This document shows positions 1-11,533 of a stretch of DNA of 64,000 nt, one piece after another. A program made the translations under genes and the position numbers. The notes beneath the pieces were generated by a model. It was given only the letters and a program-made list of their open reading frames with translations. It made no database searches and was not told the origin of the DNA. The DNA is from Lucifuga dentata. Taxonomy: Eukaryota; Chordata; Actinopteri; Ophidiiformes; Bythitidae. Position 1 is the stretch's first letter. Each line of letters begins with the position of its first letter. The stretch spans positions 1 to 64,000 of the forward strand of contig VXCM01005985.1 in assembly GCA_014773175.1 (NCBI GenBank), read 5' to 3'.

Positions 1-216
1 GTTGTTTGGATGAGTGGTTCTCAAATTGAGCTGTGCTGGTAAAAAGTAGTCCGTGCAGCAGGATACACTCTGGTCCAGTGGCACAGTCTCAACCCGACGC
101 TGTACAGCAAACAAAGCTAGCTAACGAGGATGTGCAGAATTAAATGATGGCAGGCTGCGGTGCACACCATAAAGTCCGACCCGTTCCGAACACACGTTTT
201 GAACGTGCTGCACTAG

Positions 217-530
217 TTTATTTAAACATGGACGATGCACAATGATAAACAATCAAAATGTTAAAATGCCAGATACAGCCAAGGTTGACTAATTTTCATC
301 TGTAGTCCCATGCTAAGATGCTAATGTGGCTTCCTGCAATATAAAATGATTAAAAAACATGAGACATTACAAAAAAAAAAAAAGATNAAAAAAAAAAAAA
401 AAAGACACGTTGGGCCATCCTTCAAAGTAATAATGAAAATATCTCTAAACACAGTCTGGCATTTTAGTCAACATGAAAATCAAACGACAATTCAAAAAAT
501 CACGCGTTTTCAAAAGACGCTCGCTCCATA
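217..530. repeat. dispersed repeat, partial copy
   Basis: It shares GACTAATTTTCATC, GTAGTCCC, AATATAAAAT and the TTTCAAAAGACG block with 36030-36700 in the same order. Its own A-rich middle holds N 387. Possibly the 3' part of a LINE; not settled. Confidence 0.5.
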
Positions 531-655
531 GATTTTAAGATTCTACTTTTCACATTTAAGGTGGTATGGCCTGACATCATCACCAAACTGCTGAGTTACA
601 GCCAATCAGCTCCTCCGATCAGGAATTTCTGGCTCCCTTTTCCCAGACTGAAATC

Positions 656-658
<3 letters not shown>

Positions 659-697
<39 letters not shown>
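659..697. repeat. (CA)n microsatellite
   Basis: Perfect dinucleotide tract. Shorter CA tracts lie at 881-898, 7176-7199 and 43512-43539. Confidence 0.95.
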
Positions 698-701
<4 letters not shown>

Positions 702-951
702 CCTTCAGATATCAGGTCATGAGTCTGTTGACTTTCAGGCGTCGCCTAAAGACTCATTTCTGCAGACTCGCATTTTTATAAATAGATGTCGTGTATTAGT
801 GAACATGCGTGTGCTCACATGTACACATGATGCACTTGTACATGTGTTTAGTTGAATGTGTATATGTGTGTATGCATGTACACACACACACACACACATG
901 ATTGCAATCTTTTTACACTTCATTTTTGTTCTCTGTGCAGCACTATGTAAC

Positions 952-1537
952 TTAAAGGACCATACCACCCATTTTGCATGTTTGAGCCTAATATATTCAG
1001 TTTTCATACATGTTACATTACTGACAATCATTTCCCAAATGATAAAACTGTATTTCAGCTTTCCTGATATTTTGCTAAATCTCTTAATCTTTCAAAATCA
1101 AATATTCAAGTGATACACCCACCTTAAAAATCCATGTTTCTCCTGCTAATAGTTACACAGCCTTATGAAGTCACGGTCCTTTAAATTTTTCCATAAACGC
1201 AGGTCTTCTTTTGGGACTATATTCCCCGGTGGAGGCATACATTCACTCCACGCTTTTTATTGAGCTTAAACGCTAAAATTACATAACTTTTAAAAAAAAC
1301 CTGAATACACGTCTTGTTGGTGATGATGGATTACCTATCCCAAGAACGTTTACAGTATCAACAAGTTGATTTTAATTGCAGAATGAACTGAAACCAATGG
1401 AGGTCTGGAAGGTAGGAAAAACATTTTTAATTCACCGTTCCAGTAGTATGCTTTGGAAATGATTGTCAGTAACGTTACATGTATAAAATTGAATATATTA
1501 GACTCAAACATGCAAAATGGCCATTATGGTCCTTTAA
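952..1537 (-). mobile_element. TTAA-type MITE, copy 1, full length
   Basis: A non-autonomous element of 586 bp. It begins TTAA-AGGACCATACCACCC and ends with the inverted form, ATTATGGTCCT-TTAA. TTAA at both ends, shared by most copies, fits piggyBac-type target duplication. No transposase is encoded. Strand is my convention: + copies carry CATACTACTGGAACGG just inside the left end. Confidence 0.85.
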
Positions 1538-2223
1538 TGTTTTGAAAAGTGTTATATAAATAAAATTTTACTTATATCGAGAGAGATCATGAGCAGATTT
1601 ATTTATTTTTTCAGAATAATTACGTTAACCTCTTAATATTTTTGACATCATTTAGTGCTTTAATAAGCTTGTGTCATGGCTGAACTTACTATAAAACGCC
1701 GACTTCAACACATCCCTCAGATATTTCAGCATTAATGTTGTGAGACAGCGAGGAGTCCACTTAGCCGACCTTTAGTCCCTCTCTGTTTTGTGACCTGTCA
1801 GTTTTATGAATAAATTAGCGCTAATGAGCAGCCTTTTCTTATATATGCATACTAATCGCAGCGATCATGGCGTGGCTAAGAGTTTCTCCTCAGCCTGGGC
1901 AGCTGAATGAAAAGGTCAGGCAGCTCTGGTTCTTGTAACAGCTTAAACATACAGGGGGATCTAGAATGGAGCTGCAGAGATTTAGTGATGGAAGGCGTCC
2001 AGATGTGGAGAGCAGAGCAGATAAAAGTGAAAGGCTCCTGTGCACCGACAGCCGGATTCTAATGCTGCAAATACTTAGTGCCCTGCTGCATTTCAGCAGG
2101 ATGAAACTGGGAGGAGAGAAACTTTTCTCAAGGCCAGCAAGATGTTCGCTGGGATTGTTTGATTTTAGACTTACTCAGAAAGATTCGGGTTTTTCCAAAA
2201 ATGGACTGAAGAACCGATCAGTA

Positions 2224-2756
2224 ATGCTGCGTTCACAGACCTCAGAAGTTGAATTTTTCCCAGTTGGAAGCTCTAACTTCCAACCTCAAACTGTTCCAGC
2301 CAAATATAATCAAAAAAGCAGCTGAACACCAATAAATACTGTAAAATTAATTAAACTTGGTAATAAATGCTAACTAAAGTAAAGTTAGACTACAGGACTG
2401 TCTGGTTGTGTTGTTTTACAATGATATTAATCACAGTGGGTATTAAACTTTGTGCAGAGAAGTAATATTATGAAATTATTTACACTTACGTATCAGTGGC
2501 AAACAGGTATTATACAAAATAGATAGTTACCATGGCAATATATTTTGCCATTTTTCTTTCAATTTCACATGAGAAAAAAATATTTTATTCGCCTTTTAGC
2601 TGATCATTTCCATTCACAAAGCTCGCTTCCATGGCGCCGCCATGTTGAGTGACGTCATACTCGGTAAGTCGGGGTAGATCATTTTGTCTGAGTTTCCGCA
2701 TTTTTCCAAGTAAGAAGTCGGAAAATTCTGAGTTCCGAGGTCTGTGAACGCAGCAT
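2224..2756. mobile_element. Harbinger-like MITE, copy a
   Basis: Inverted ends ATGCTGCGTTCACAGACCTC / GAGGTCTGTGAACGCAGCAT. Flanks of the four copies are mostly TTA or TAA, and AT is present at both ends, so either a 3-bp TWA (PIF/Harbinger) or 2-bp AT (ISL2EU-type) target duplication is possible. It carries GCGCCGCCATG and TGACGTCA (2650-2657). No protein is encoded. Confidence 0.75.
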
Positions 2757-3787
2757 AGTTCCCTAATGTTGGATGTCACAGATGAATGTAGCTCCTAAAC
2801 AAACTTCCCCTGGCCAGAGGTCTGAGCTCTGGTTGTGGTCTGACATGAGGGATCACATTGCTTTCTTATGGAGGTTCACGTCAGGCCTAATTCCCTTCAA
2901 AAAAAAACGCTGCAGACGACTTTTCTTAAATCAGTGCAATCAAAGGCAGCTTCCTCTGGGAGTTCTGCACGACAGGAAAAAAAAAAGAAGCAGAGAATAA
3001 ACTGAAAGCTCTGAAGCTATCATCTGCCACCGAGCGTACCTGAGACACGATAGCGAATGACCCGATGCCATTTTTCCCTCAAATCTGCCCGAGTCTCACA
3101 TCTGCTTTGATTTCCGTATTTATTTTTGTCACGTGAGCGTGGTGCGAGCGGACCCTGAAGGCTGGCTGTACATGATTCCTGTCCAAATGAAAAACAGCTT
3201 ATTCCAGGCAGATACTGTAGCAGAGGGGGGGTCACGGGGAACATTTGGAGACCAGATGCTCAGCAGTTTGTCAGCACCATCTCCCCGACTTAACGCATGC
3301 TAGGTCAGATTGTGTACTTTTGTGTGAACCGGTAAGTGTCAGGCACGACAACTGTGTACAAAAACACCTGCACGTACATAATAATGTAAATGTGGGTTAT
3401 TCTGTTACACAACAAACGCTACGTTCCTCGTCCAGACATCCATACAGTACAAACTCTTTTTATTTACCGTACATACTCCAGTATAAGCTGAGTTTTTATT
3501 ACCAGATTTCACAAAGCAAATCAGGGGTCGGCTTATACACGAGAAATTCAGATTTGATCTCAGAGAAGGAAATTTCCAGAGGTGTAAATACTACCATTAC
3601 CAGTACCCATGGAAAATACTTTAAATCTAGAATGAGATATTTCCTGACTAAACATCTTAGCAGCACATTTTGCGGTGGCCAGTAAGCTCTGCTGTGATTG
3701 GTCAGTTACGGTAATCAGCGGCTGAAATAAATATCATGTTAACCAGTACGCAGGGGCAGATCTAGGGTTAATGGAGATCCAGGGCTT

Positions 3788-4412
3788 ATGCTGCGTTCAC
3801 AGACCTCGGAAGTCGAATTTTTCCCAGTTGGAAGCTCCAACTTCCAACCTCAAACTGTTCCAGCCAAATGTAATCAAAAAGCAGCTGAACATCAATAATT
3901 ACTGTAACATTAATTAAACTTAGTAATAAATGCTAACTATAGTAAAGTTAGACTACAGGACTGTCTGGTTGTGTTGTTTTACAATGATATTAATCACAGT
4001 GGGTATTAAACTTTGTGCAGAGAAGTAATATTATGAAATTATTTACACATATATCAATGTCAAATGGGTATTACACAAAATAGATAGTTACCATGGCGAT
4101 ACATTGTTACCCTTTTATTTCAATTTCACGCGAGAAAAAAATACTTTATTCACCTTTTAGCTGATCATTTCCATTCATAAAGCTCGCTTCCACGGCGCCG
4201 CCATGTTGAGTGACGTCATNTAGCTGATCATTTCCATTCATAAAGCTCGCTTCCACGGCGCCGCCATGTTGAGTGACGTCATACTCAGTAAGTCGGCATA
4301 GATCATTTTGTCTGAGTTTCCCAGTCGGAGCTCTGACTTCAAGTGCCGTTCCAACATTTTTCCAAGTAAGTAGTCGGAAAATTCTGAGTTCTGAGGTCTG
4401 TGAATGCAGCAT
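3788..4412. mobile_element. Harbinger-like MITE, copy b, with assembly duplicate
   Basis: The same ends, with TTA on both outer sides. It sits inside the palindromic-end element at 3475-4996. Bases 4158-4219 and 4221-4282 are the same 62 bp on either side of N 4220, so the true element is about 560 bp. TGACGTCA lies at 4211-4218 and again in the artefact copy. Confidence 0.75.
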
Positions 4413-4448
4413 TAGCCCAGCTCTCCACTGGAAAATCTAGGCATGAGG

Positions 4449-4499
4449 TAGCTTTGGCTATCGACCAAAGCTAACAGCTTTGGTCGATAGCCAAAGCTA
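4449..4499. repeat. perfect 24-bp hairpin
   Basis: Arms 4449-4472 and 4476-4499 are exact inverted copies with a 3-base loop (AAC). Each arm is itself partly palindromic (AGCTTTGG...CCAAAGCT). Confidence 0.9.
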
Positions 4500-5901
4500 G
4501 TTTATATCTACCGAAGCTAAATATAAATTTTGAGAAATGCTTAAGAAATGTAAGAAATCGTGTTACAACTTTTAACAAGTTATCTGAAGTTAAAAGTATG
4601 TTTAAACGAAAACCTTTACAACGATCTAAACAGTGGAGCTTGGTGCGTTATGTCCGTTCCGTCCACAAATTCGGTCCGACCAATCTGTTCACAACACTGT
4701 GGTTCCACCTTGGCGATGAATGTGGGTAATTACAAAAACGCTACAGAAAATTCATAAAACACTAATGCAAAAAAGATTCGGGGCTTTGTGGAAAACATCC
4801 GGGTCTTAAGCCCCATAAACCCACCGCTAGCACCGCCCCTGCTGGTACGTGGATTATTTTCAGAAAATCAGAGGAATACTATGACAATACCCAGAAAAAC
4901 AGGTAATTTGCTAAACAAATAAATTGGGTTTCTTTAAAAATCTAAATTTGCAGGATAAAAACAGAGGGGTTAGCTTATACTTGAGTATATATGGTAGATA
5001 TTCCTATTATAATTTAGAGGTTAAAATGCTAATTCACATTCAAAGCTCCTAAAATATGACTATCCTTCACTTGCATAAAAACAAGTTGCCTTCAGGACTA
5101 CAAAACCTTTTCTTTTTTTTCCCCCCTTTTCAGTTTTTTTTTTTTTTTTTTTTACGTTTTTCCTCTTCTTTTGAACTGCAGACTTCTTTGTTCTCTCTTC
5201 CATTTGCACCTCGGCGAGGCTACAGCAGAGCTAAAGTTCCCACAGTGGAAGGCGTGCTCTCAAACTGCTTTTTAATCATTTCCAGAGCGTGTTGTAAGAG
5301 AGGTGCCGGCACTCCGGCCCCGAGCTCAGATCCCTTCCAGGCACTGCCGAGCCCAACGAGCCTACTGGGTAATCTGTCACTGTAAGGGACAGAGGAAATG
5401 GCTGTATTTAAGCTGGAGGATACAGTTTCATCCCACAATTACATCTCTGCTGTGTTTACAGCTCTTCTCACAGAAGAGGAAAGGACGGTCACACATGCGG
5501 TGCAGAATTTCAGCTTTTTATAGCCGTCGCTTTTTTCCCCTCTTAAGGATACATGACTAAATGCTTTGGTTTTTTTTTTACCTACTTGAATTACAAAGCA
5601 TCACGTGAGCTAAATTACAGATGAAACGTGCATTTTTTTGGATGATAAAATATGTTTCTCGCCATGCGTTTCTGAAAGATCAGATTGCGCTTTGGATCAA
5701 AAGACTATTTTGTGCCATTTCGTGATATTTTAATATTTGATGTGCTTCCCAGGCTGCTTGAGAAAGCGGTTTTATTACTTTATTTTACTACTTTATTGCC
5801 TGTTTGTGTGTTTTATGGAAAAGTAGCTGCTGTTAGCCTTGTACGATGTAAAATATGCAAAGCTACTGCAAGTAACAAATCACAAACCTCTTTTATTTCA
5901 G

Positions 5902-5966
5902 GAATGGCAGAACTCCATACAGAAGAACGCCGGCCTGGCCTTCATTGAGCTCATCAATGAAGGACG
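5902..5966 (+). CDS. nbea: neurobeachin internal exon A (start of DUF1088 region)
   Basis: An internal coding exon of neurobeachin, a large BEACH-family scaffold that binds protein kinase A and controls membrane-protein trafficking, mainly in neurons. It reads [21 protein letters not shown] plus two bases of an Arg codon, a close match to the conserved block at the start of the DUF1088 region. The acceptor is a pyrimidine-rich ttttatttcag and the donor is gtacgt, so it ends in phase 2 and joins the exon at 9435 to complete CGG (Arg). The preceding nbea exon lies left of the window. A TTAA-type MITE begins 14 bases after the exon end. LRBA is the alternative paralogue, but downstream exons favour NBEA. 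Confidence 0.93.
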
Positions 5967-5979
5967 GTACGTATTCCCG

Positions 5980-6567
5980 TTAAAGGGCCAAACCAGCCAT
6001 TTTTTTCATGTTTGAGTCTAATATATTAAATTTTCATACATGTATCGTTACTGACAATCATTTCCCAAAGCATACTACTGGAACGGTGAATTAAAAATGT
6101 TTTTCCTACCTTCCAGACCTCCATTGGTTTCAGTTCATTCTCTATTAAAATCAACTTGTTGATACTGTAAACGTTCTTGGGATAGGTAATCCATCATCAC
6201 CAACAAGACGTGTATTCAGGTTTTTTTAGAAGTTATGTAATTTTAGTGTTTAAGATCAATAAAAAGTATGGAGTGAATGTATGCCTCCACTGGGGAATAT
6301 AGTCCCAAAAGAAGACCTGTGTTTATGGAAAAATTTAAAGGACCGTGACTTCATAAGGCTGTGTAACTATTAGCAGGAGAAACATGGATTTTTAAGGTGG
6401 GTGTATCACTTGAATATTTGATTTTGAAAGATTAAGAGATTTAGCAAAATATCAGGAAAACTGAAATACGGTTTTATCCTTTAGGAAATGATTGTCAGTA
6501 ACGTAACGTGTATGAAAATTGAATATGTTAGGCTCAAACATGCAAAATGGACGGTATGGTCCTTTAA
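5980..6567 (+). mobile_element. TTAA-type MITE, copy 2, full length, next to nbea exon A donor
   Basis: Full length with TTAA at both ends. The left end is slightly diverged (AGGGCCAAACC). It starts seven bases after the six-base donor gtacgt of exon A, so almost the entire proximal intron is element sequence. Confidence 0.85.
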
Positions 6568-8335
6568 ATCAGACAGTTTATTTTTCCTCTTATCAGCATG
6601 ATCTTCCTCTTTCTGTCTTAGATTAGCTTAAATCTCTCGCCCCTGTTGTTGATGCAGAAAGGTAAAAGTAAAAAAGATGATGGTCATCCTCTCTCCATGT
6701 CTGCATCTTCCTGATAAGACTGCAGCTGCTCTCTCTCTCCCCCTGTTCGTCTCATCTTTGGGCGTGGCCAGACTTGGAGCAGATCAGCTCAGCCTCCTTG
6801 CCCATCTGCTGACCCATCTGGTCCGGCTCCTCGTGCCCGGGCTCGTGCCTGAGCCCAGCCAGGCTCCTCTCGGTGCCCTGCTGGCCCTGAAACAAAGAGC
6901 TTTAGTTGGGGAGGCCATGCGGCGCTGTCCAGGGTGCTGCTGACACATACATCATTTCCCAGTTTTACTTAAGTCTCCACACACCTGCTCGGCTTAACGA
7001 GACAGATCTGAGGTAGCAGGAGTCTGTTGACGCTGCCTGTTCGCCTCACAGGAAGAGGATTTGCGTTCTCATGATGTCGCTGTTTAATGAACGTAAAAAT
7101 GTACCGTACTTGATTATTGCGACTGTTTGCCTCCAGCATCAACCGCACCGCCTGGTTTACATTTTGATATCTTCTCACACACACACACACACACACACAG
7201 TGTTATTTTAAGACGGTGCCTAGACGAAGTGAGATTACATCAGAGATTACAGCGTAAAGCGGCGTTATGATACGGACACGTTACACGGAGCTCAATGCTG
7301 CTTCACGCAAAACAACCTGTTATTATAGAACAGCTGATTCAGAGTGTTTATGAGTCATAATGAGACGTTCATTCAAATGATCCAGCTTCTTTTGAGTTGG
7401 TAAATCCTCCGCCATTTGCTGTTACTTCACAAAAGGAGCAGCGCTTAATCTGGAAAATGTTTGATATGATGATGTTTCTGGAGGTTTGTGTCGCTGTTTT
7501 TCTGTTTCTGCCAAATGTAGATTATTGTGGCTCGAAGATTTTTTTTTTAACCACTGCCTGAACCGTTAAGACGTTTGCACCATTTTACTTCAGCTATTTT
7601 TTTCTTGTCTGATCTCCAGAAAATTCTGTGTAAATTTGTTTTTGAGTTGAGACCTAAAAAAAATATGATCAAATCAGAGGGTTTTTTTGTTTATGAACAA
7701 GGATTTACTAGAGTTTTTACCCTTTATGATGTTACGCTGTGACCTCTTATGAACTAAAACATAAAAAAAAAAATCAAAAGTGTGGATACCTGTCATAATA
7801 AGAGCGCTTGGCTGATGAGGAAGGAACCTTATCGTGGTTTTTCTTTTATTCCTGCTTTCCAAACATGATGCTTCTCTCTGAGCGCTGAAGTCTGTCTATT
7901 AATGAGCGCTTGTCAGCAGCTGATGAATGCAGCCTCAGGATTACTTCCTGTCCTCAGGACAGGAGGAAAATTACAATCTGCATCAAGCAGCAGAGAGGAA
8001 CACAGGCTGCTTTAATTAAAACAAAGCTGGCCTAATGGCGTGTAAAATGGCATATAATCTACACACAAAAGCCAGAGTGTTTTCAATTATTAAAGATGGT
8101 GGAATTTAAATGTGAATACGGTCAGAGGCCACAAAGAGTCATCCATGAGAGCATATGTCAATATGAGGCCTCTCAGGTGCTGGTTGATGTTATGGTCAGT
8201 GGAAAGAGATGCTGACTCAATCAGGCCAGCGTGGGACAGGCTTCAACGCTCTGATGATGCTGCCTTCTTCTCTCCTTAGAGGGATCCCTCACTGACCTGC
8301 AGCTCTGCAAAACAACGCAGACAAATGATGCTGTT

Positions 8336-8340
<5 letters not shown>

Positions 8341-8366
<26 letters not shown>
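8341..8366. repeat. (GT)n microsatellite
   Basis: Perfect tract of 13 units. An imperfect GT tract also lies at 13957-13992. Confidence 0.95.
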
Positions 8367-8747
8367 CAAAGAATGAAGTGGGAAACCGTAACATAAAGGT
8401 ATAAGAGGCAAAGGAAATGAATTAATGAAGCAGGCGACTAAACAAGCCAACAGAGCTTTTAAAATAGTCAAACAAAAGATGTTAGGTTTTAATTACAAAG
8501 ATTAACAGGAAGCTGTAGCCTTCAGGGCGACCAAAGCCAAAATTACAAAACTACAATCATGTCTTAAAAATTACAACTGAACTAGACCCAGAAATAGAAA
8601 ATAGATACTAAACTTCCCAACTTATCAAGAAGCAGGAGGAAAAAGTCATCAGAAAAAATGATTGGCAAAAAAAAAAAAAAAAGGTTTAATCGCCCCAGTC
8701 GGCCATAAACAACTAGTCAGCACAATGCTAGACGAGGTAGATTCACA

Positions 8748-9335
8748 TTAAAGGACCATGCCACCCATTATGCATGTTTGAGCCTAACATATTCAGTTTT
8801 CATACATGTTATGTTACTGACAATCATTTCCCAAAGGATAAAACTGTATTTCAGCTTTCCTGATATTTTGCTAAATCTCTTAATTTTTCAAAACCAAATA
8901 TTCAAGTGATACACCCACCTTAAAAATCCATGTTTCTCCTGCTAATAGTTACACAGCCTTATGAAGTCACGGTCCTTTAAATTTTTCCATAAATGCAGGT
9001 CTTCTTTTGGGACTATATTCCCCGGTGGAGGCATACATTCACTCCACGCTTTTTATTGAGCTTAAACACTAAAATTACATAACTTTTAAAAAAAACCTGA
9101 ATACACGTCTTGTTGGTGATGATGGATTACCTATCCCAAGAACGTTTACAGTATCAACAAGTTGATTTTTAATAGAGAATGAACTGAAACCAATGGAGGT
9201 CTGGAAGGTAGGAAAAACATTCTTAATTCACCATTCCAGCAGAATGCTTTGGGAAATGATTATCAGTAACTTTATGTGTATGAAAATTGAATATATTAGG
9301 CTCAAACATGCAAAATGGGTGGTATGGTCCTTTAA
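8748..9335 (-). mobile_element. TTAA-type MITE, copy 3, full length
   Basis: Full length with TTAA at both ends. It is in reverse orientation and ends 99 bases before exon B. With copy 4 it forms an inverted pair around exons B and C. Confidence 0.85.
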
Positions 9336-9434
9336 CCATGATCATTATGACATATTAGTACATGTTATATATTTCCTTGTGCATAAGATTTGAGGTAAAT
9401 GAGGCTTGATGTATCTGTCTCTGCGTTATTAAAG

Positions 9435-9543
9435 GTTGCTGTGCCATGCCATGAAGGACCACATTGTCCGGGTTGCCAACGAGGCCGAGTTCATCCTGAA
9501 CAGACAGCGAGCGGAGGACGTCCACAAACACGCAGAGTTTGAG
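9435..9543 (+). CDS. nbea: neurobeachin internal exon B (DUF1088 region)
   Basis: It continues the frame of the 5902-5966 exon: one base completes the Arg codon, then 36 codons beginning [19 protein letters not shown] and ending HAEFE. The acceptor is attaaag and the donor gtacag, giving phase 0. This is a highly conserved part of neurobeachin. It lies 99 bases right of a reverse-oriented TTAA-type MITE (8748-9335). An overlapping minus-strand open frame of 92 codons is a shadow. Confidence 0.95.
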
Positions 9544-11366
9544 GTACAGCCGTCTTTTTACCGTGTTAAAACGAACAACAGAAACATATGAAAATATCAC
9601 ACAGATGAGTGTGTAATCACTGCAGAGCGCCACTTCTCTCAGGTTACACCATCTGCTGCAAAAACGGAATTTTTGGCTCGTGTGCTCATGAACTCTAAAT
9701 AAATCCTATTAGCATAAAACAGCAGTTTAGCTGTAAATTGCTCGGTAATATCGTCCCTCTGTCCCCTCATAAGGATTAGCTCCTAACCCACCATTCTCAC
9801 TTCATAATCGCTTGTAAAGGAGAACGCCAGCAATATTAATTAAGGATTTTTTTGTTTTTTTTTTATATTTGCCAGTCAATTTAGGCCAATTCAGCCTCCT
9901 GAGACTGTATTTAGCCCATCAAACCACTCCCATCAGAGACATGAAAAGGAAAAAATTACAAATATTACCGTATTATGATTTGGCTTTTATTTTTCTCTGT
10001 TTGAAAAGAAAAAAAAGTCCTTTCTGATCATAAGACTGTGTTTAAGTGTTATTACACGTACACGCGTGCATCCTGCCACCTCTGTTAGCAGCTCGTCACG
10101 TGAGGAGTGATGAGTTTCTTATCTGGGAGCAGCAGCCGTCCTCAAACAGCTGCTTGATGTACAGTTGTTGAGGATCCTTGACCTGCAAGATAAACTGGAA
10201 GAGACGTTAGATATGCGATGTCAGGAGGAGGGGGAAGCGTACCTGCGTGGCCTCGTCCTTCCGTCTGCCAACGCCAGACAGCTACACTTCTCATCCGGCT
10301 CTGACGTTACTTTATTACCCATTCTCCAAGATTGAAGATTCGGGAGTCAGATAAGACATTTTTACAATTAAGTTGGTGTCATGGTGAAGCATGGCATGCT
10401 TTAAAGTGATAAATAATGCTTGATATTTGTCAGAGCGTCACATGGCAACGTGAGATGACAAGCGGAGATTGAGTTATCCTCCTTATGAAGAATATGTTGA
10501 GGAATAATATCTGACAGAATTCAAATTTGAAGCAGGAAATTCAATTAGCTTCCAGCTTCTGTTAGCAAATTAGATTTTGAATATTAGTGAGAGATCCCTC
10601 CAGGGCGGCGCGGTAAGACAATCTTGTTTTAGCAGCAAAGATGAAGTCAGATGTGCTGGTGGAGATTACTTTTAGCCGCTGCAACGCTGGAAGAGTCGCC
10701 ATGACTTCTAAAAAGTGATATCAGAATGAACATCTGTATTTATGATGTGTTTGGCATGTTTTGCTGCTTTAATTAATCTTCCTCAGACAGCTGCATGTCC
10801 CCAAATATTTATCAGACTTTATGTGGAAATCATGCATGTTTTTAATTTCTGGAAATCTCAGAAGGAAACGTGTTTTATTACGCTTTTTTGTTTTGTTTTG
10901 TTTTTTTTAAACAATATGGCTGAAACTTTACATTTTACACCCAGTGGATAAAACTCTTGGTGTAACGGCAGCGTAGCTTTGTTAGCGTTGTTAGCCTGGA
11001 TGGAGTTTATTCTGCAGAGTTTCCTGTAATAGCAGCGTGCACGCTACATAGCAGGAAGCCTCGTCTGCAGCGAGGGAACGGACTTCCTTCGTGTGCTCGC
11101 CATGATTTATGGCGCTCCTCTGAGGGAGCAGAAATATATCTCTCAGCCATCCGCTAATATCTTTATGCACTCAAGTGTGTTGAATAAAGCCGTAACATTC
11201 TTCAGCGTGACAAATGCTCCATTAGAGGATTATATATTATTCTGGCTTTATTCTCAAACGCTATTAGTGCGGTGTCAGACATGACTTTGGCGATTCACTG
11301 AAATCTATTAATATATGATGAGTTTCACACTTTTTTTTCTTTTTTCTTTTTTAAATACCAAACCAG
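9544..11366 (+). other. nbea: nbea intron B-C, repeat-free
   Basis: A phase-0 intron of 1.8 kb. I see no transposon, long microsatellite or gene in it. The acceptor side ends in a long T/C tract (11331-11352). The open frames are short and random. Confidence 0.8.
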
Positions 11367-11533
11367 TCCAACTGCGCCCAATATGCAGCTGACAGAAAAG
11401 AAGAAGAGAAGATGTGTGACCACCTGATCGGCGCCGCGAAGCACCGAGACCACGTGACGGCCAACCAGCTGAAACAGAAAATCCTCAACATCCTCACGAA
11501 CAAGGCCGGCGCCTGGGGGACGCTGACCCACAG
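11367..11533 (+). CDS. nbea: neurobeachin internal exon C (DUF1088 region)
   Basis: It starts in phase 0 with SNCAQYAADRKEEEKMCDHL, continues through AAKHRDHVTANQLKQKILN and ends GAWGTLTH plus two bases. The acceptor is aaaccag after a T-rich tract and the donor gtaaac. The two leftover bases (ag) join t from the next exon to give Ser. The charged, helical content fits the alpha-helical region before the PH-BEACH module. Matches to NBEA include the TNKxGAWGTL block. Confidence 0.95.

Larger units (their letters stand above)
3475..4996. mobile_element. element with TATACTCGAGTATA-type ends, interrupted by a Harbinger-like MITE
   Basis: The left end is TACCGTACATACTCCAGTA; the right end is the inverted TTGAGTATATATGGTA. 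Internal blocks (GGGGTCGGCTTATACACGAG, GCTGTGATTGGTCAGTTACG) recur at 14.3 and 30.0 kb. The MITE at 3788-4412 and a unique stretch with a perfect hairpin (4449-4499) lie inside. The class is not identified. Confidence 0.65.
1..5901 (+). other. nbea: nbea intron (3' part), repeat-filled
   Basis: Everything left of the first exon. It holds a dispersed repeat (217-530), CA tracts, one TTAA-type MITE, two Harbinger-like MITEs and a nested palindromic-end element, all listed separately. Stretches 1538-2223, 2757-3474 and 4997-5901 show no gene or repeat I recognise apart from T- or A-rich runs. Open frames here lie in repeats or have no recognisable content. Confidence 0.8.
5967..9434 (+). other. 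nbea: nbea intron A-B
   Basis: A phase-2 intron with TTAA-type MITEs close to both ends (5980-6567 forward, 8748-9335 reverse). Bases 6568-6660 share sequence with the flank of another MITE copy at 28313-28400. Bases 6752-6910 are GC-rich with an exon-like minus-strand frame (see findings). Bases 7200-8340 and 8370-8747 are unremarkable intron with short A or T runs. Confidence 0.8.

Noticed and set aside
4158..4282. Tandem duplication inside a Harbinger-like MITE
   Set aside because: It is centred on a single N and matches the 61-67 bp pattern of the other assembly joins; copies a and c have the segment once.
9193..9393. Repeated small frame MEVWKVGKTFL... (also 14910, 27668)
   Set aside because: It is a translation of the TTAA-type MITE end; it has no transposase motif and is open only in some copies.
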